64,000 bases of DNA, taken from the NCBI GenBank assembly GCA_963693305.1, contig OY855903.1:50727150-50791149 (forward strand), in the 5' to 3' direction. This DNA comes from Meandrina meandrites (lineage: Eukaryota > Cnidaria > Anthozoa > Scleractinia > Meandrinidae). Below, piece after piece: positions 1 to 23,507 of this stretch. The notes beneath the pieces were generated by a model that did not search any database, was not told the origin of the DNA, and worked only from the letters and a program-made list of their open reading frames with translations. A program made the position numbers and the translations under genes. Position 1 is the stretch's first letter. The number at the start of each line of letters is the position of its first letter.

Positions 1-140
1 AGAAATTAATATATTGCAGAGGATTTGAACCAGTCCAGAGCCGTCCAGTTTCCAAATTCAGCAGCCACACCACCACCTCCTCTCTAAACTTTTACGTTAG
101 CTTTACATTTGAGCATGGCTGCAATGTTCAGATCACTCAC

Positions 141-5670
<5,530 letters not shown>

Positions 5671-5765
5671 TTTGGATTGGAAAGCATCTAAGGGCCTCTA
5701 AGGATCCTGGGTTATTGTTCTCGATCGCCAAAGGATTGTGGGATAGAACCGCGTCAAGATCCAAG
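5671..5765. promoter_or_regulatory. Bidirectional promoter interval between YIPF3 and METTL1
   Basis: Only 95 bp separate the two divergent start codons. The interval has inverted CCAAT-like ATTGG at 5677-5680 and no TATA box on either strand. It must hold both 5' UTRs and the core promoter, or transcription starts must overlap into the opposite gene's first exon. That two housekeeping genes share it is inference from geometry. Confidence 0.7.
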
Positions 5766-11584
<5,819 letters not shown>

Positions 11585-11998
11585 CTGGGCACAATGAGTC
11601 CACTCCCAAATTAATGTAACCTGGCTGTTAACAAACGGTGTGTCTTACTGGGACCTTGGAAGGTTTACGGTGAGCGGGTACGTACGTCAAGTAGCAGGAA
11701 ACGAATAGTACCACGGACAGATTGAAAACTGGTGATTGTCTGATACGGAGCTGTTGTTGCGGAGTACTGATGTCGGGAGAATGTTCAAATAACAACAGTG
11801 GCAGACTGTTTAGGGAATGTCAAGACTTTTTAATGCGCTAATGTCGTTCAATTACAAGCTTTGTATGTCCGAACAATTACGGCCATCAACTCTGGTTTCT
11901 GCAAGTCGCAAAAAGGAAAACTTGCGCTTGGTGTTTGCTTTTGGTCCGTGTTGGTGGAACAATGTTGTAATCTATAGAATAGTCTGCATCTGGCCTCG

Positions 11999-12131
11999 GT
12001 TGTCCAAAGGCTGGATAACGTTTTCCGCAGGATAGATCACTATCCAGTGGATAGCATATTTTGTTTTGTCAACACTTATCCACTGGATAGTGATTTATCT
12101 AGTGGATAGCATTATCGACCCTTTAAACAAC
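11999..12131. mobile_element. MITE with GGATA-rich inverted repeats
   Basis: Ends GTTGTCCAAAGGCTGGATAA and TTATCGACCCTTTAAACAAC are imperfect inverted repeats. Inside, CACTATCCAGTGGATAG and CACTGGATAGTGATTTATC form further palindromes. About 133 bp, non-coding, intergenic between METTL1 and MCFD2. Confidence 0.6.
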
Positions 12132-12238
12132 TGTCCTGAATGATACAACAATTTAAATTGTCTTTTGTGTGAAAATCGTCCGCTAAATAATGCGTCCCGT
12201 TATTTTTTCTACGCGCTTACAGCAACGCGGCACACTCA

Positions 12239-12277
12239 TCCTCGCACGCACGCACGTACGCACACACACGCGCAGGT
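12239..12277. repeat. Alternating CA/CG low-complexity tract
   Basis: Purine-pyrimidine alternation (CGCACGCACGCACGTACGCA and ACACACACGCGCAG) of about 38 bp. Otherwise 11,585-12,719 is the short spacer between the converging METTL1 and MCFD2 genes, with one MITE and no other feature seen. Confidence 0.7.
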
Positions 12278-12719
12278 AGACACTTCTTGTAATTCATGTC
12301 ATGTGTTTTATTTTGTTTGAGTTTATGTTACAAATTCAAGCGGTTTTCAAGAACTAAAAAAAGTACTTTAGATTTTCTTGTAATTAAAAATGCATTTATT
12401 CCATAACTACTTTTATTAATTCCTTACTGAAACATCCCAAAACCTTGAACTTTTCTCAACGTATTTTCATCGCTGCTTAGTGTATTCACTTCGGGAGTAG
12501 TCGTTACCGTTCGGTATATTTTCGTCACCCTCTCGCTTGTCGCCTAACTTCGACATCGGGAATCTGAGAAAACACTGTATCTCTTGGGTACAGCGTGAGC
12601 TGGAAGACGTTTAGACGAACGAAACCTCCATTCTGGCACTTAAACCAAATATTTTTGATACCCTACTGTCTAAAATGAACACTCTTACTCCCTTCCCCTC
12701 CCCGCGTAAAACCTTGTTG

Positions 12720-15477
12720 TTATGTACCCCCAGTGTGCCCAGATGAGTGGCGGAAAGAGATCACAAACTCGGGGTAGTCGATATAGCCATCGTCGTTACG
12801 GTCCTGATCCTCCAAGATCGTGTCTACAAAGGTTGCTAACTCGTTCTCTGGAATTGCATTTGATTCTTGATGACCTTTGATTGTAAATGCAACGAGAACA
12901 AAGTAAATTAGTTCATAAAGTTAGTCCAGTTCTTGAGGTGATGGCAAATAAGGACACAATTTTGCAAACACAAATGTTTCCGTTTGCCCGCGCGTGCCAC
13001 ATTGTTGCGGACACAAAAAAATGTTTTTGATTTCTTTCAGAAACATTTTGTGTCCGCAACAAATGTTTCCCCGTTTGCTCGCCCAAGAAAACATCACGAG
13101 CAACAATGTGTCCTCGTTTGCCACCACCTTTATACTAGTACCTTGTAAACTTACAGCGATTTTCACTGAGTGTCGAAATTAATTCACGTTCGCTTTGGTT
13201 TTACATTACTACGCTTTGTGATTGGCTAAAAAAAGCTCGCGCCACGTTCTCGACCAATCACGTTCAGACGCTTTGCGCCGGCTATATGTATTTGAGTTTT
13301 GATTGGTTGACTGTATTGTCGGTGTCGTTTGTGACTGACTGGAGTGGTTACTTTGGTTTTGGTTTTACGGCACTTAATTGAAAATCGCCCAAATGTACAA
13401 CGTACGCGATGATTGGTCACAGTTAGGATTCCATGCGTGTTTCTGATTGGCTAAAACGCAAGAAGACAAATACATAACGAGACAGAGAAGGAAACTCTTG
13501 GTAGTAAACAAATCGCTTGTCTTCTTCAGAACCGAAAGGAGGGAAAGTTTCGTAACGAGCCCAAACAACGATAGCAAAGAAGACTAACAAATCGTGCGAA
13601 CTTAAAAATTCGAAGCGGTAGTCTGGTCGTTGCGAATTTTCGAAACAAGAGGTATACCTTATTTCTGGATCTTCCCCTCATTTTCCGGAGTAAATTGAGC
13701 GCCGAATGTTTTTGGAGGCCGATTCAGACCTGAAACAATCCATTCTAGACGCAATTGTAAGCCCAGCTAAGCCCGGGCGTCGTTGCTGATTTCTTTTTAG
13801 CATAGTACGGAAAATAACATATCGATTAGTACACTTGTCGAGTATTTACCTTCCTCCTGAGAGTGCTCGTGATGTGAGAGCCCTTGAAATATCTCCAGCC
13901 CGTCCAACTTGCTGTTGTTGTCATAATCATGCATCAAGAAAAACTGAACTTCGCTTTTGGTTTCCTGCAATCGAAAACGGAAAAAAGAATCAACGCAGAC
14001 AGTCTCACAAGCCGAATGAACAGAAAGTGGCTGGGAGGTGAACTTTTGTGGTACGAGGAAGCCGTTTATATAACAACCCTATGATTACAAATGTCTTTTA
14101 TTTGTATTCGCTAGTTGGATTTAAGTTTTCAAGCAAGTGGGCACCTAATCCGGTCACATGACCGTTAATATATGACACGTTCCTCTCATATCAGTGGGTT
14201 GCATAGTTACTGAGAGAAACCGAGCCTCCCCCTTCCCCCTCCCCCTTTGGGTCATTTTCTCTATGAACAACACTGTACTTACATTAAGGTATTTAGTTGC
14301 TGCTTCTTCGTCCATTCCCAGTTGTTCCATCAGATGTTCCTTGAGATGGCTGTATAAATAAAAAACGACATCAACCGGGCAATTCTTGAAAGCCATATGC
14401 CTTAATCTTGGATGTTGCTTTGTCTAAATGTCAACGAATAAACTGGAGACATTTCACAGCGTCACAGATCGTTTCATCGCAAAAACGAGGGTTCGCATGA
14501 ATGGCCAGCCACCCTTCAATAGAACAATAGAACAAACAACAGGAACAGTGCCACTAGCCCCGAAACCAATAGCAACTGAAAAACAATATTTCATTATCCA
14601 ACTCTACTTAGCGGAGGAAAATAACGGGCGAAACGAGTACAGATATTCCACGATATTTGCACTATGGAAAACTGGTTGAACAGGTCATTTGCAATCAAGT
14701 GAATTCTCCTAACCGCGCGCAACGCAAAAGGCTGGTTTTACTTCAGGAATGAAAACATTGGATAATTAATTTTTCTATGAGACTTTTAACTGTGAAGTAT
14801 CGCTGTTCGATTTTACTAAAGCAGGACTCGCAAAAATTAATATATAGCGATACTATACTATACATAACAAAATGACTAGTAACATGTATATTAATCGGCA
14901 ATATATGATTTTATTTTCCGATTTTGTTCCAACCGGCTTCGTTTGATAATTGGCTTTCGCGCGCGGCTGTGACAGAATGGAATCAATAATAAGGAGAATT
15001 GATATTATTTCAAGAAACTGATTTAGAAGCGAGAGCGACTTCGAATTGTTCAGTCAGTTTTTGTTACTTGTTGGTCTGTTAAAAACATAGCTTTTCCATT
15101 TACAAATTGATTTATTTCAATAAAGCAGGTATCGATATTGTGTTTTCTTAGCGAAGTCTTTTAAACCAGTGAAACGAACCTGTTACATTTCTGGTGACAT
15201 TGCAAATTGTCAGAAAAATTCAATAGTGTCACGGAGTTGAAAGCCGCTGATAAACTTTCGTAACCAATCGCTGACCAAATTGAATTGGGTTTTTTCTCTA
15301 CAACTAAGATAAAATTGAAAGTACTTACTGTGAGTCTTTGGCTTGCATTTCTAAAACCTGTTGTGCTCTTTTCGGGTCTTGTGAACTCTCGGCAGGCCAA
15401 ACCATTTGAGCAAGTACTAACCACAAAACGAACAAAAATCCTTTCCACCAGGGCAAATTCGATCGCGGAGGGAACAT
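12720..15477 (-). CDS. MCFD2: MCFD2-like EF-hand cargo-receptor subunit
   Basis: Four exons join in frame: 15329-15477 (ATG at 15477, in-frame TGA upstream), 14283-14349, 13850-13964 and 12720-12874 (TAA), giving 161 aa, near the human length. A signal peptide with core GFLFVLWLVLAQMVW occupies residues 13-27. EF-hand 1 is MHDYDNNSKLDGLE, with loop D85-D87-N89-D93-E96. EF-hand 2 is DRNDDGYIDYPEF, with loop D135-N137-D139-D143-E146. All ligand positions are intact. The wording MHDYD..LDGLE and DGYIDYPEF is that of MCFD2, the luminal Ca-binding partner of LMAN1/ERGIC-53 in ER-to-Golgi transport of glycoproteins. A CGREF1-type relative is the main alternative. Introns contain a TIR element at 12,937-13,128. 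Confidence 0.88.
12937..13128. mobile_element. MITE in MCFD2 intron 3
   Basis: Terminal inverted repeats GGTGATGGCAAATAAGGACA and its diverged complement ending CGTTTGCCACCACC enclose 190 bp. A second inverted pair (TTGTTGCGGACACAAAA / TTTTGTGTCCGCAACAA) sits at the centre, so the whole unit can fold into a hairpin. Non-coding. Confidence 0.65.
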
Positions 15478-18135
15478 TTTCCACGCTATGCAAGTTCAAA
15501 ATCGCTGGCTATTAAATGAAGGCTGTACATTCGTATTTATTTTAATATTATGGTGAATCATCGTTAGCAGGAGAAATGTAAATTTGCGGCTTGGCGGAAA
15601 CCATTCAAAATCGATTTATTCAGGCAGACAGGTGCACGTGGGAAACCCGCCAATCAGCGTCTGCCTGATCACCCTGCAGGGTACTCATGAAATAAATTGA
15701 TTTTTAAGCTTCTAGTTTTTAGATTCTATTTGCGAAATAGAAGAAAGTTCTCCATGTTATATTTAAACTTTATCGTATTAGCTGAGCGCGAAGGCCACAC
15801 TGGGACAAAACAGTGTATATCGCCCGCGGTCTTTTTGGTACCTACATAGAGAAGTAAGATTGATGAAAAAACTGAGTGATCGAGGGCGACATTCACCAGA
15901 TACTATCTCGAGCTAGTAAGTGTTAATAAGAAGTTTATATAAAAATTAACATCGCCCATAATGCCCGCGGACAGTACGGGGCAGGCCGGCCCGGACTGCT
16001 AGCCAATCAGAGCGCGCGTTATATCTTAACAAGCTCTAGCCATACAATGAAAGTAAATAATGCACGCGACCGTAAGGGGAGGGCATTCAGCTACTTTTCT
16101 AGACCTCAAAAGTGCATTAATTTCTTGAAGGACATAGGAAGACCATTTTCTATGTGGCTTAGAATATAGCATAAAAACTGATTCATCCAAGAGTACGCCG
16201 TCTGACGACAAAACGCACCCCTTATGGCCATCACGCATTGGGATTTTATCTAATAACCATGAATTTTGATCGCAAATTTGAAGGAAGCTTCGTTTAGGAA
16301 TCGCCCGCAAGTGACGGACAAATTTACTTTGTTAACTAAAGATTCAATTATTTATTTTTAAGCCGAGAAGACTCTTCTCGATTGCTTTCAATAAACCGTG
16401 ATAAATCGTTTGTCAATTCTTGCGTTGAAAACAAACTTGCACTGCTGCAACAGTTTCAAGGCCTATAATCCCCATTGACCAACAGCTCTCGACCAATGAC
16501 CTTACGAGAATTACATGTATGTTTGTTGTTATAAAAAAGAGAATCATACATGTCATACACGCTAGACTTCTATCGCGCGTATACAGTGACTACAAAGAAG
16601 TGTGTTGTTAAAATTTTTTCTCTTTGCTGATAAATAGTCGAATTTAACTATTAAATACATAAGATACATCTCAGACGTGTACAATTAAAGCCACGCAGGG
16701 TCACCCTGGAACTTGAACCAAATTGCTTGCCATTTCCCTATAAAAAATAAACCGTTCCGTTTGTAGAATCCTGGACATAAGTACGGCAGCGGGCAGACAT
16801 TTCTGTCCCCCCAAAAAAGACCGAAAGTAGAACGCATGTCGTACGGTCGACTAATGCAAGTGATGTATCAATATTTTGGTAAGAAGTGTATGAACGTTTG
16901 GTCGTGACTAGAATGTATACTCTTAAATCAGAAATCAGCTGGTAAACTGGAACCCATTTCTGCATATTGTGCTACTAATCGCAAGCAAACTGGAGTGAAC
17001 TAACCACAAGCACACTGGAGTGCTTGGGTTCCAGTCTCCCAGCGGATGTCTACAACTCTACAAGACGGACACCTGGGGTTTGTCCCATCCCTGCTGTTTT
17101 TCAGTCACTTAAACTGTAAATAAACTCCCTATAAGCCGGACACCTCTCTAAGATGGACAGTTGGAGCCGGTCGCAACGGTGTCTGTCTTACAGAGAGCTG
17201 ACTGTTGACAAAAGTTTCCCGAGGGAGAGGTAAACAAATATTTCTGATTGAAAAAATTGCCAATTTTGAAGCAAAAACAAAACAAATATATGAGAAACAC
17301 GATTTTCTATACTAACGTCGCTCGCTCATAACCTTTGAAGCACGAATCCCACAACGTTTCAAAGCTTCGCTTATTAATATATCTCTCGATTATTATGGAA
17401 CACCGCAACCTTGCAGGGTGGCTCTCAAACTTTATCTTACTATTCTCCATTTCTTTCTCTATTTTAACAACTGTAAACTGTTCCAACTTATCTTGAGATG
17501 GAAGAAGAACAAAATACAAAGCGCAAAATAAATACAAAATAAGTTTCAATTTTTTTTTCGAAAAGAACAAAAACTTAACGCAAAGTTCGAAAAATATATG
17601 GGAAGGCTCCCACCCTGAGGTTCAAACTTGACAGAAATAAAAACAACCCTTTCGTATACTGTTGATAGAAAATGTACTCCTTTTCAAACATGGCCGGATG
17701 GACCCAGTATTTATCCGATTGCTGTATTTTATCTGGGCCCAGTGTTTATGAAATGTAATGCCTTTTATTCATCATTTTTGACAGCAATACTGTGTGTACA
17801 GGCTTACTGCCTTTGAGTACACTGACAGTCGTGCTCTGTTGGAAATTCACGCGCGTTGCTCTTTGGAGGGACATTTTTTTTATTATTTTTGGCTTAAAGT
17901 ACATAAACTTGTAGGTTTTTGGTCTGTAATCCTTCAGAGTTTCTATGAGCGATAGTCAACGAGGCGGTAGCCTAATTGTTAAGAGTACACTCACTGCATT
18001 AGAGTATTTGTAGTTTCTCGCATTTAAGAATACAGCTAAACATTAGCACTCCTCCTCGGCACGTTTCCTGTAACCATATTTATTCTTTACAGCTACAGTA
18101 ACCTACAGGAAATTATTTTGAGCTAAGGGAATTTT
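15478..18135. other. Gene-poor interval upstream of MCFD2
   Basis: No supported exon. Visible pieces are a short inverted repeat CAGGCAGACAGGTG...CTGCCTG at 15,621-15,667 and, at about 17,040-17,215, sequence like the ends of pogo/Tigger-type MITEs (CTATAAGCCGGACACCTCTC, AACGGTGTCTGTCTTACAGA). The part next to 15,478 should hold the MCFD2 promoter; no TATA box was recognised. Confidence 0.4.
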
Positions 18136-19260
18136 AATTGCGTTCGACGATAGGAGAACGCAACCCTAATCTTGTGTAGCTAAGAAAAATCGACATTTCG
18201 TTTCTTCTGCAATTTGCCTCGCTTTCGTTTCTTCTGCAATTTGCCTCGCTTTCGTTTCTTCTGCAATTTGCCTCGCTTTCGTTATTGGCCTCAGCTTGAC
18301 GATCTCACTCGAGTGGAGTCGGTGGTACCTTACATGTATTTCGATCATGCAACCATTGTCGACAGAGCGAGGGATTACCGCAAGAGACTTTCCTTGAGGC
18401 TTGGCACTCTAGGCGAGACCTAACGCGGGCATCAATTCGCAAGTCTTTTGCGTGATTCGATCTTGCGCAACAATAGCTTTGTGACGTTTGCTATCGTAGC
18501 ACGCGCCAATTAGTGAACCGTAAAAAAAAAAGCCGTTACGGCCTTTATGACATTTGAAACTAATGAAGACCGAAGATGTTCGGTCGAAACGTCTCCTGCA
18601 TGGAGAAAATAACATTTTTTCACGCAAGGCATGTTACAAGTAGCACGTTGTTCATCAATGGCGAGCATATCGAACGCACTACATAATCTACGATTACTCC
18701 TAGTTTCTAACAGATTGTTTAATTGCGTTCGACGATAGGAGAACGCAACCCTAATCTTGTGTAGCTAAGAAAAATCGAGATTTCGTTTCTTCTGCAATTT
18801 GCCTCGCTTTCGTTATCGGCCACAGCTTGACGATCTCACTCGAGGGTCCTCGAGTGGCGTCGGTGATACCTTACATGTATTTCGATCATGCAACCATTGT
18901 CGACAGAGCGAGGGATTACCGCAAGAGACTTTCCTTGAGGCTTGGCACTCTAGGCGAAACGCGGGCAATGAGCGTATCGACATACCATCAATTCGCAAGT
19001 CTTACGTGATTCGATCTTGCGCAACAATAGCTTCGTGACGTTTGCTATCGTAGCACGCGCCAATTAGTGAACCGTAAAAAAAAAGCCGTTACGGCCTTTA
19101 TGACATTTGAAACTAATGAAGACCGAAGATGTTCGGTCGAAACGTCTCCTGCATGGAGAAAATAACATTTTTTCACGCAAGGCATGTTACACGTAGCACG
19201 TTGTTCATCAATGGCGAGCATATCGAACGCACTACATAATCTACGATAACTTCTAGTTTC
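18136..19260. repeat. Tandem duplication, 585-bp period, two copies
   Basis: AATTGCGTTCGACGATAGGA begins at 18,136 and again at 18,721. The copies then run nearly identical through GAAGACCGAAGATGTTCGGT and CATGTTACACGTAGCACGTT to about 19,260. Copy 1 contains a 27-bp unit (CGTTTCTTCTGCAATTTGCC + TCGCTTT) repeated three times at 18,198-18,278, where copy 2 has only one. Short open frames here merely translate the repeat. Confidence 0.85.
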
Positions 19261-19287
19261 TATGTTTTAATTCAATACTGTTGATGT

Positions 19288-19332
19288 CTGTAAGTGGTCG
19301 TCGAAAGGTTTTACCTTTCGACGACCACTAGC
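19288..19332. repeat. Near-perfect short hairpin
   Basis: AGTGGTCGTCGAAAGGT and ACCTTTCGACGACCACT are exact complements separated by a 2-4 base loop, and the stem extends weakly outward (GTCTG...CAGAC). It may be a MITE remnant or a folding RNA element; nothing decides between these. Confidence 0.65.
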
Positions 19333-19573
19333 AGACAACAAAATGCATTAAAAAGGAACTGGGCATGTTGATATTGCCGATTACATCAGTGACGAACCAT
19401 CAAGTTTTGATATATCACTACCATCAAGTTATCTCATAACTTGATGGTTTGTCTAAAAATGGTGCTGGAAAAAGGTAGTGTCTGGCACACAAAAGGAAGT
19501 CTGTCATCTGTTCTTATAGAGAATATAATTCCTCGGTAAGTAGTACATTTATGATTTGCATGAGGGCTCAACA

Positions 19574-19724
19574 CTAGCCTGCGAGCAGGCTCTCTTCGGG
19601 TGCTAGAGTTTGGTAGCAGCGCGCGAGCGGCCGGGAATAGCGAGTCGCGCGCTCGCTCCGCTCGCCGTAACTCGCGGTTTCGCCACTCGCGCGTTGCTCC
19701 CAAAAAGAGCCTGCTCGCAGGCTA
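19574..19724. mobile_element. MITE with AGCCTGCGAGCAGGCTC inverted ends
   Basis: CTAGCCTGCGAGCAGGCTCT and its complement AGAGCCTGCTCGCAGGCTAG bound 150 bp of GC-rich, partly palindromic sequence. GCTCAACA occurs directly at both flanks (19,566-19,573 and 19,725-19,732), fitting an 8-bp target duplication. Confidence 0.75.
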
Positions 19725-20013
19725 GCTCAACATCGCTTATCCTGTCTTGAGAATCGACATTCAATCACCAGTGACAGAATCGAGACAGAAATAGTGGATG
19801 AATCGGTATGTACACAAATAGAACATACATGTGCAGTTAAAGCTTCCCACGGGGAGGGGTACTCCCTCTGGTGGACCATAAGGAGGCTTCAGTATTCTAC
19901 ACTTCCACACATCGAGATGTGTGGATGCCAACGCGTTGTTTGGATCGGATTCTTTACCTTTACCGAGATGTGTATAACAAAGTAAAGAATTAAGACGGAA
20001 TCCGCCAGGACTG

Positions 20014-20948
20014 CAGGGCCCGCGCAGCAAGATTTTGAGTGGGGGGGCTTTTTTTTGGGGGGGGGGGGGAAGGGAAGGCAAGCTACCCTGGGAAAATTAG
20101 GGTTTTAGTTACTCTCAGATATCGGAAGGTGGATTTAAAATTAACAAACAGTGTATTAAAGCGCAATATTTTTTACAACTTGAAACAGCAAGGGTCCGCA
20201 AACAAAAATGGTGCTAACGTACCAGGATCTACAAGAGATTATTGTAATTTACTTGCGCTGGCCTTCGAGCTGGCATACCCGATAATTTAGATTTGCTACA
20301 CCGCGCTGATGAATCCCAAAGTTCTGGTCGTGTTTGTGTCTTGCAAAGTTACTTTTTCACATAGTACTTATCGGCCTTGCTACATTATTGTAATGTTTTT
20401 ACAGTATAACCTTACCTTACCTACTATCTACTATCAAATCCTGCTTGAAACAATACAATTTACTCCAAATCAGTACTACTGCCATTAGCGTTTACAAACC
20501 AGGAATCTGACGATTTTTGCTATACTTCAGCTTAACGTTGTAATCGGTATTTCTCTTTCTGTTATTGCTACAATCTGCAAATTCGTTAGTGATGTCAAAA
20601 ACCATTCTTCACGACTGTTTATCATTTTCAAGATACTAAATCTCTCTTGCGTCATTGTTGGGCGGCAAAATGTTTACTCTTCGGGCAGTGGAAACTGAAT
20701 AATCATTCACCAGATGCACTCGATACATGATTAACCAATATGGAACTCAAAAACAAAATTTATCACCAGCTTCTGGAAAGGCGTTCAAATGAAATACTTT
20801 TAGTAACTGTTCGTTCAATAATAGTATTTTTTCCTTTATTTCTTTCTTTACTTGCTTATTTACTTAAGTTCTTATTATTTTTTCTTTTTACTGTAAAAAA
20901 AGTGGGGGGGCTAAAGCCCCCCCAGCCCCTCCCTCTGCGCGGGCCCTG
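20014..20948. mobile_element. Nested TIR element (CAGGGCCCGCGCAG ends)
   Basis: CAGGGCCCGCGCAG at the left and CTGCGCGGGCCCTG at the right bound about 935 bp. The inner arms include G-rich GTGGGGGGGCT on both sides. GGACT is repeated at 20,009-20,013 and 20,949-20,953, and copy 2 of the host has an uninterrupted CCAGGACTTCGAG, giving an empty site. No transposase. The CAGGG start suggests a hAT-like end, though the duplication seen is shorter than 8 bp. Confidence 0.75.
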
Positions 20949-21043
20949 GGACTTCGAGTAGTTGTTGGACAAAATTATGTACCAAAATTATTTACACCTT
21001 ATTGCAAGCTTTTGTGTTACTGCTTCAAATATCTTATCAAAAG

Positions 21044-21148
21044 GGGTGTTACTAAACAGAGTAACGGAGTAACGAGTAACGAGTAACGGAGTAACGAGAA
21101 ACCGAGTAACGGGAAAAAAATTCCATAGGTAAAAAAAATAAATAAATA

Positions 21149-21239
<91 letters not shown>

Positions 21240-22576
21240 TTCAAATAAAACATAGAAATAAGGATCTAGAATTCCGGATTGAAATTCCGGGTATTCCGTG
21301 TGGCAAATGGAACAGTATTTTCCGGTTGGCTGCATTAAGAAAGCAAAACAAATGGCGGACTCGTTGTCCCTTTTACCTGATTTGGAGTTGTACTTGTTCG
21401 ACGACTCTGAAGTTAAAACGGACGATATTGTAAGCGAGGACGTTTTTTTTTTCAGTGCAGCTAACATGCGATGGAATTTAAATCGATTCCACGACCACTT
21501 TGAGTATACGAGAGCCTGCTAATTGTTTATTGCAGGCTAAACGTTTTTAGGCTTATCGTCTTATCGAAATATAGGAAAAAGGTCGCTCAACGCAGAAAAA
21601 AATATGTGGCCGGAATACCAACATTTCTTTATTTAATTCAGTTTCTGCAATAGATGTGAATTAAGAACTTAAGGTTTCGAGTTCAACGAGGGAAATCGGT
21701 AATGGTATTTTTAGTTTTTCGTGCATTAATTCTGTCTGAAGTTGGCGCCGATGGGAATATTTACCGCGATAATTTAATCATGAAAATATAGTACTAAAGT
21801 CGAATATGTGTGTTATCCACTCGGCCATAATGGTTACAACTTGATCGGTAAAACAATTTGTAATTTACAAGTAACACAGAAATCCAACCTAACGGACGTT
21901 GTACCAAATAAAAGTCCCAGTCTATTCATAGTATCTTCGAATTCCTTGCATAGTGTTTGTTTTATGAACACGGATGTTTCCGCAAATGCCTCAAAGGAGA
22001 CCTGCAGTGGCAACGATAAAGACAATTATAAAATACTGTTACCTTCATCTCCCGAGGTATCCGATATAAAATAATGATATCGTAGTCATCTGTTGTTTTG
22101 ATGGAGAGAAATTATACTAGGCAGAAAGCCCAATTGGAGGTAATCAAAAACAAACAGTGAAAGTGGCAGGAAAACCGGCAAAGAAAACAGTCCATAACCC
22201 TTAATAAGGCAGCCCAAACAGCATCTTTCTTCATTGCTTTTGTAATTATTGCGGACTATATCGGCTGTTCCACAAATATGAGTGATAAAAAGAGAAAAAA
22301 AAAACTCTTACCTTCCCCGAGGCGAGCCATGCTCTGACTGAGTGAGACGCAGTCACTTGACATTTTTAGCGCGAAAATCCTCTCGGCCGTTGTGCATTGC
22401 AACAAAAGGTTGTCATGTAGTCGTGTTATCGATGAAATTACTCCAAGGCTTGATTTGTATTTTTTTTTTTAGAATTTGTATTTTTTTTTACCTATGGAAT
22501 TTTTTTCCCGTTACTCGGTTTCTCGTTACTCCGTTACTCGTTACTCGTTACTCCGTTACTCTGTTTAGTAACACCC
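21044..22576. mobile_element. Nested Mutator-like (MULE-like) element with 9-bp TSD
   Basis: Long inverted repeats of roughly 90 bp start GGGTGTTACTAAACAGAGTA and consist largely of GTAACGAGTAACGGA iterations. TATCAAAAG is duplicated exactly at 21,035-21,043 and 22,577-22,585, while the host's other copy has it once (about 55,116). Nine-base duplication with long TIRs is the Mutator pattern. The interior has a (TAA)n tract (21,152-21,237) and non-repetitive sequence with short exon-like frames: MADSLSLLPDLELYLFDDSE at 21,352, followed by a donor-like GATATTGTAAGC. No transposase. Confidence 0.8.
21152..21237. repeat. (TAA)n microsatellite
   Basis: About 28 uninterrupted TAA/AAT triplets next to a short AAATA run. 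Open frames across it encode homopolymers (poly-Tyr, poly-Ile, poly-Leu) and are not genes. Confidence 0.95.
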
Positions 22577-22963
22577 TATCAAAAGAAATCTTTTCTAACA
22601 ACACCAAACATCGAAAACCAATCTCGAAGTTCCGCTGAATTCCACTAAATCGCTTAAAAGACGCGAGCTTTTGCCTATAGCTTGTGAACATTAAATTTCA
22701 TTTTCTCAGGCTCTGATAAGAAATTGTTGTACCAAAATTATTTACACCTTATTGCAAACAAATTTTGAAATTTCACTGAATTCCACTGAATCGCTTAAAG
22801 ACGATTTTACAAAATGGCTGCACGTGAGAATTTCCCTATAGCTTGTGAACTTTGAAATTCATTTTCTAAGACTCTGATACGAAATTGTTGTTGGTGTTAT
22901 CAGCGATAATTACTTACATCTTTACCTTTTATTTAGGGTAGAAAATAATGCAATAGGATTTAA

Positions 22964-23507
22964 AGTGCACCTAACCCCTAATTTTTTCTACTTATTTTCA
23001 AAAAGAATGCATAATTTGATGAAGATTAAAAAAAAATTATGCGAATCCATTAAATCCCCGCGAATTTATGGAGGTTTGAAGTTTGGATTTTCTGGTTCAC
23101 GACCGCGCGCGAGGAGATCTGGAACCCAATGTTGTTGTGACGTCAGCGGGGGAATCAAATTCTCAGCTTTCGTGCCGATGGTGCGACAAATCTGCAGTTC
23201 GTGAAATTTCTCGCTTCAAAACTTCTTAGTTCGAAAATCAGCCACCGAAATAATTTAAGGCCTTCAAAAGATGTCATCAGACAACTCAGACTCGGAGTAT
23301 TGGATTCCCCAGCCGACGTCACAACCTTACTAGGGCCCAGTTTCCCTTGGGACTCGGCGGTGAACCAAAGTGGCGCGAATTTTGCGAAGTTTGAAAATTC
23401 ACAAAAAATCGAAGACAAGTCGTATGATGATAATTTTTTCACTGTTGTAATCAGGAGCACAAGGAGTTTTTTGGGGGCTAAAAAAAATATTTGGGGTTAG
23501 GTGCACT
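22964..23507. mobile_element. Nested 544-bp TTAA-flanked MITE
   Basis: Ends AGTGCACCTAACCCC and GGGGTTAGGTGCACT are exact complements, flanked by TTAA at 22,960-22,963 and 23,508-23,511. The host's second copy reads GGATTTAAATTATTCTGG with one TTAA, proving insertion and duplication. Interior non-coding. Confidence 0.85.

Noticed and set aside
15161..15499. 112-codon frame starting at 15,499
   Set aside because: It is in a different frame from the MCFD2 first exon; the true frame starts at 15,477 with a signal peptide and a matching donor.
20988..21467. Long open frames with poly-Tyr, poly-Ile or poly-Leu runs
   Set aside because: They translate the (TAA)n tract inside a nested transposon; no protein-like sequence around it. 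The same holds for 51,379-51,621.
23201..23500. 99-codon frame
   Set aside because: Lies entirely within the 544-bp TTAA-flanked MITE, and the opposite strand is equally open, as expected of a foldback element.
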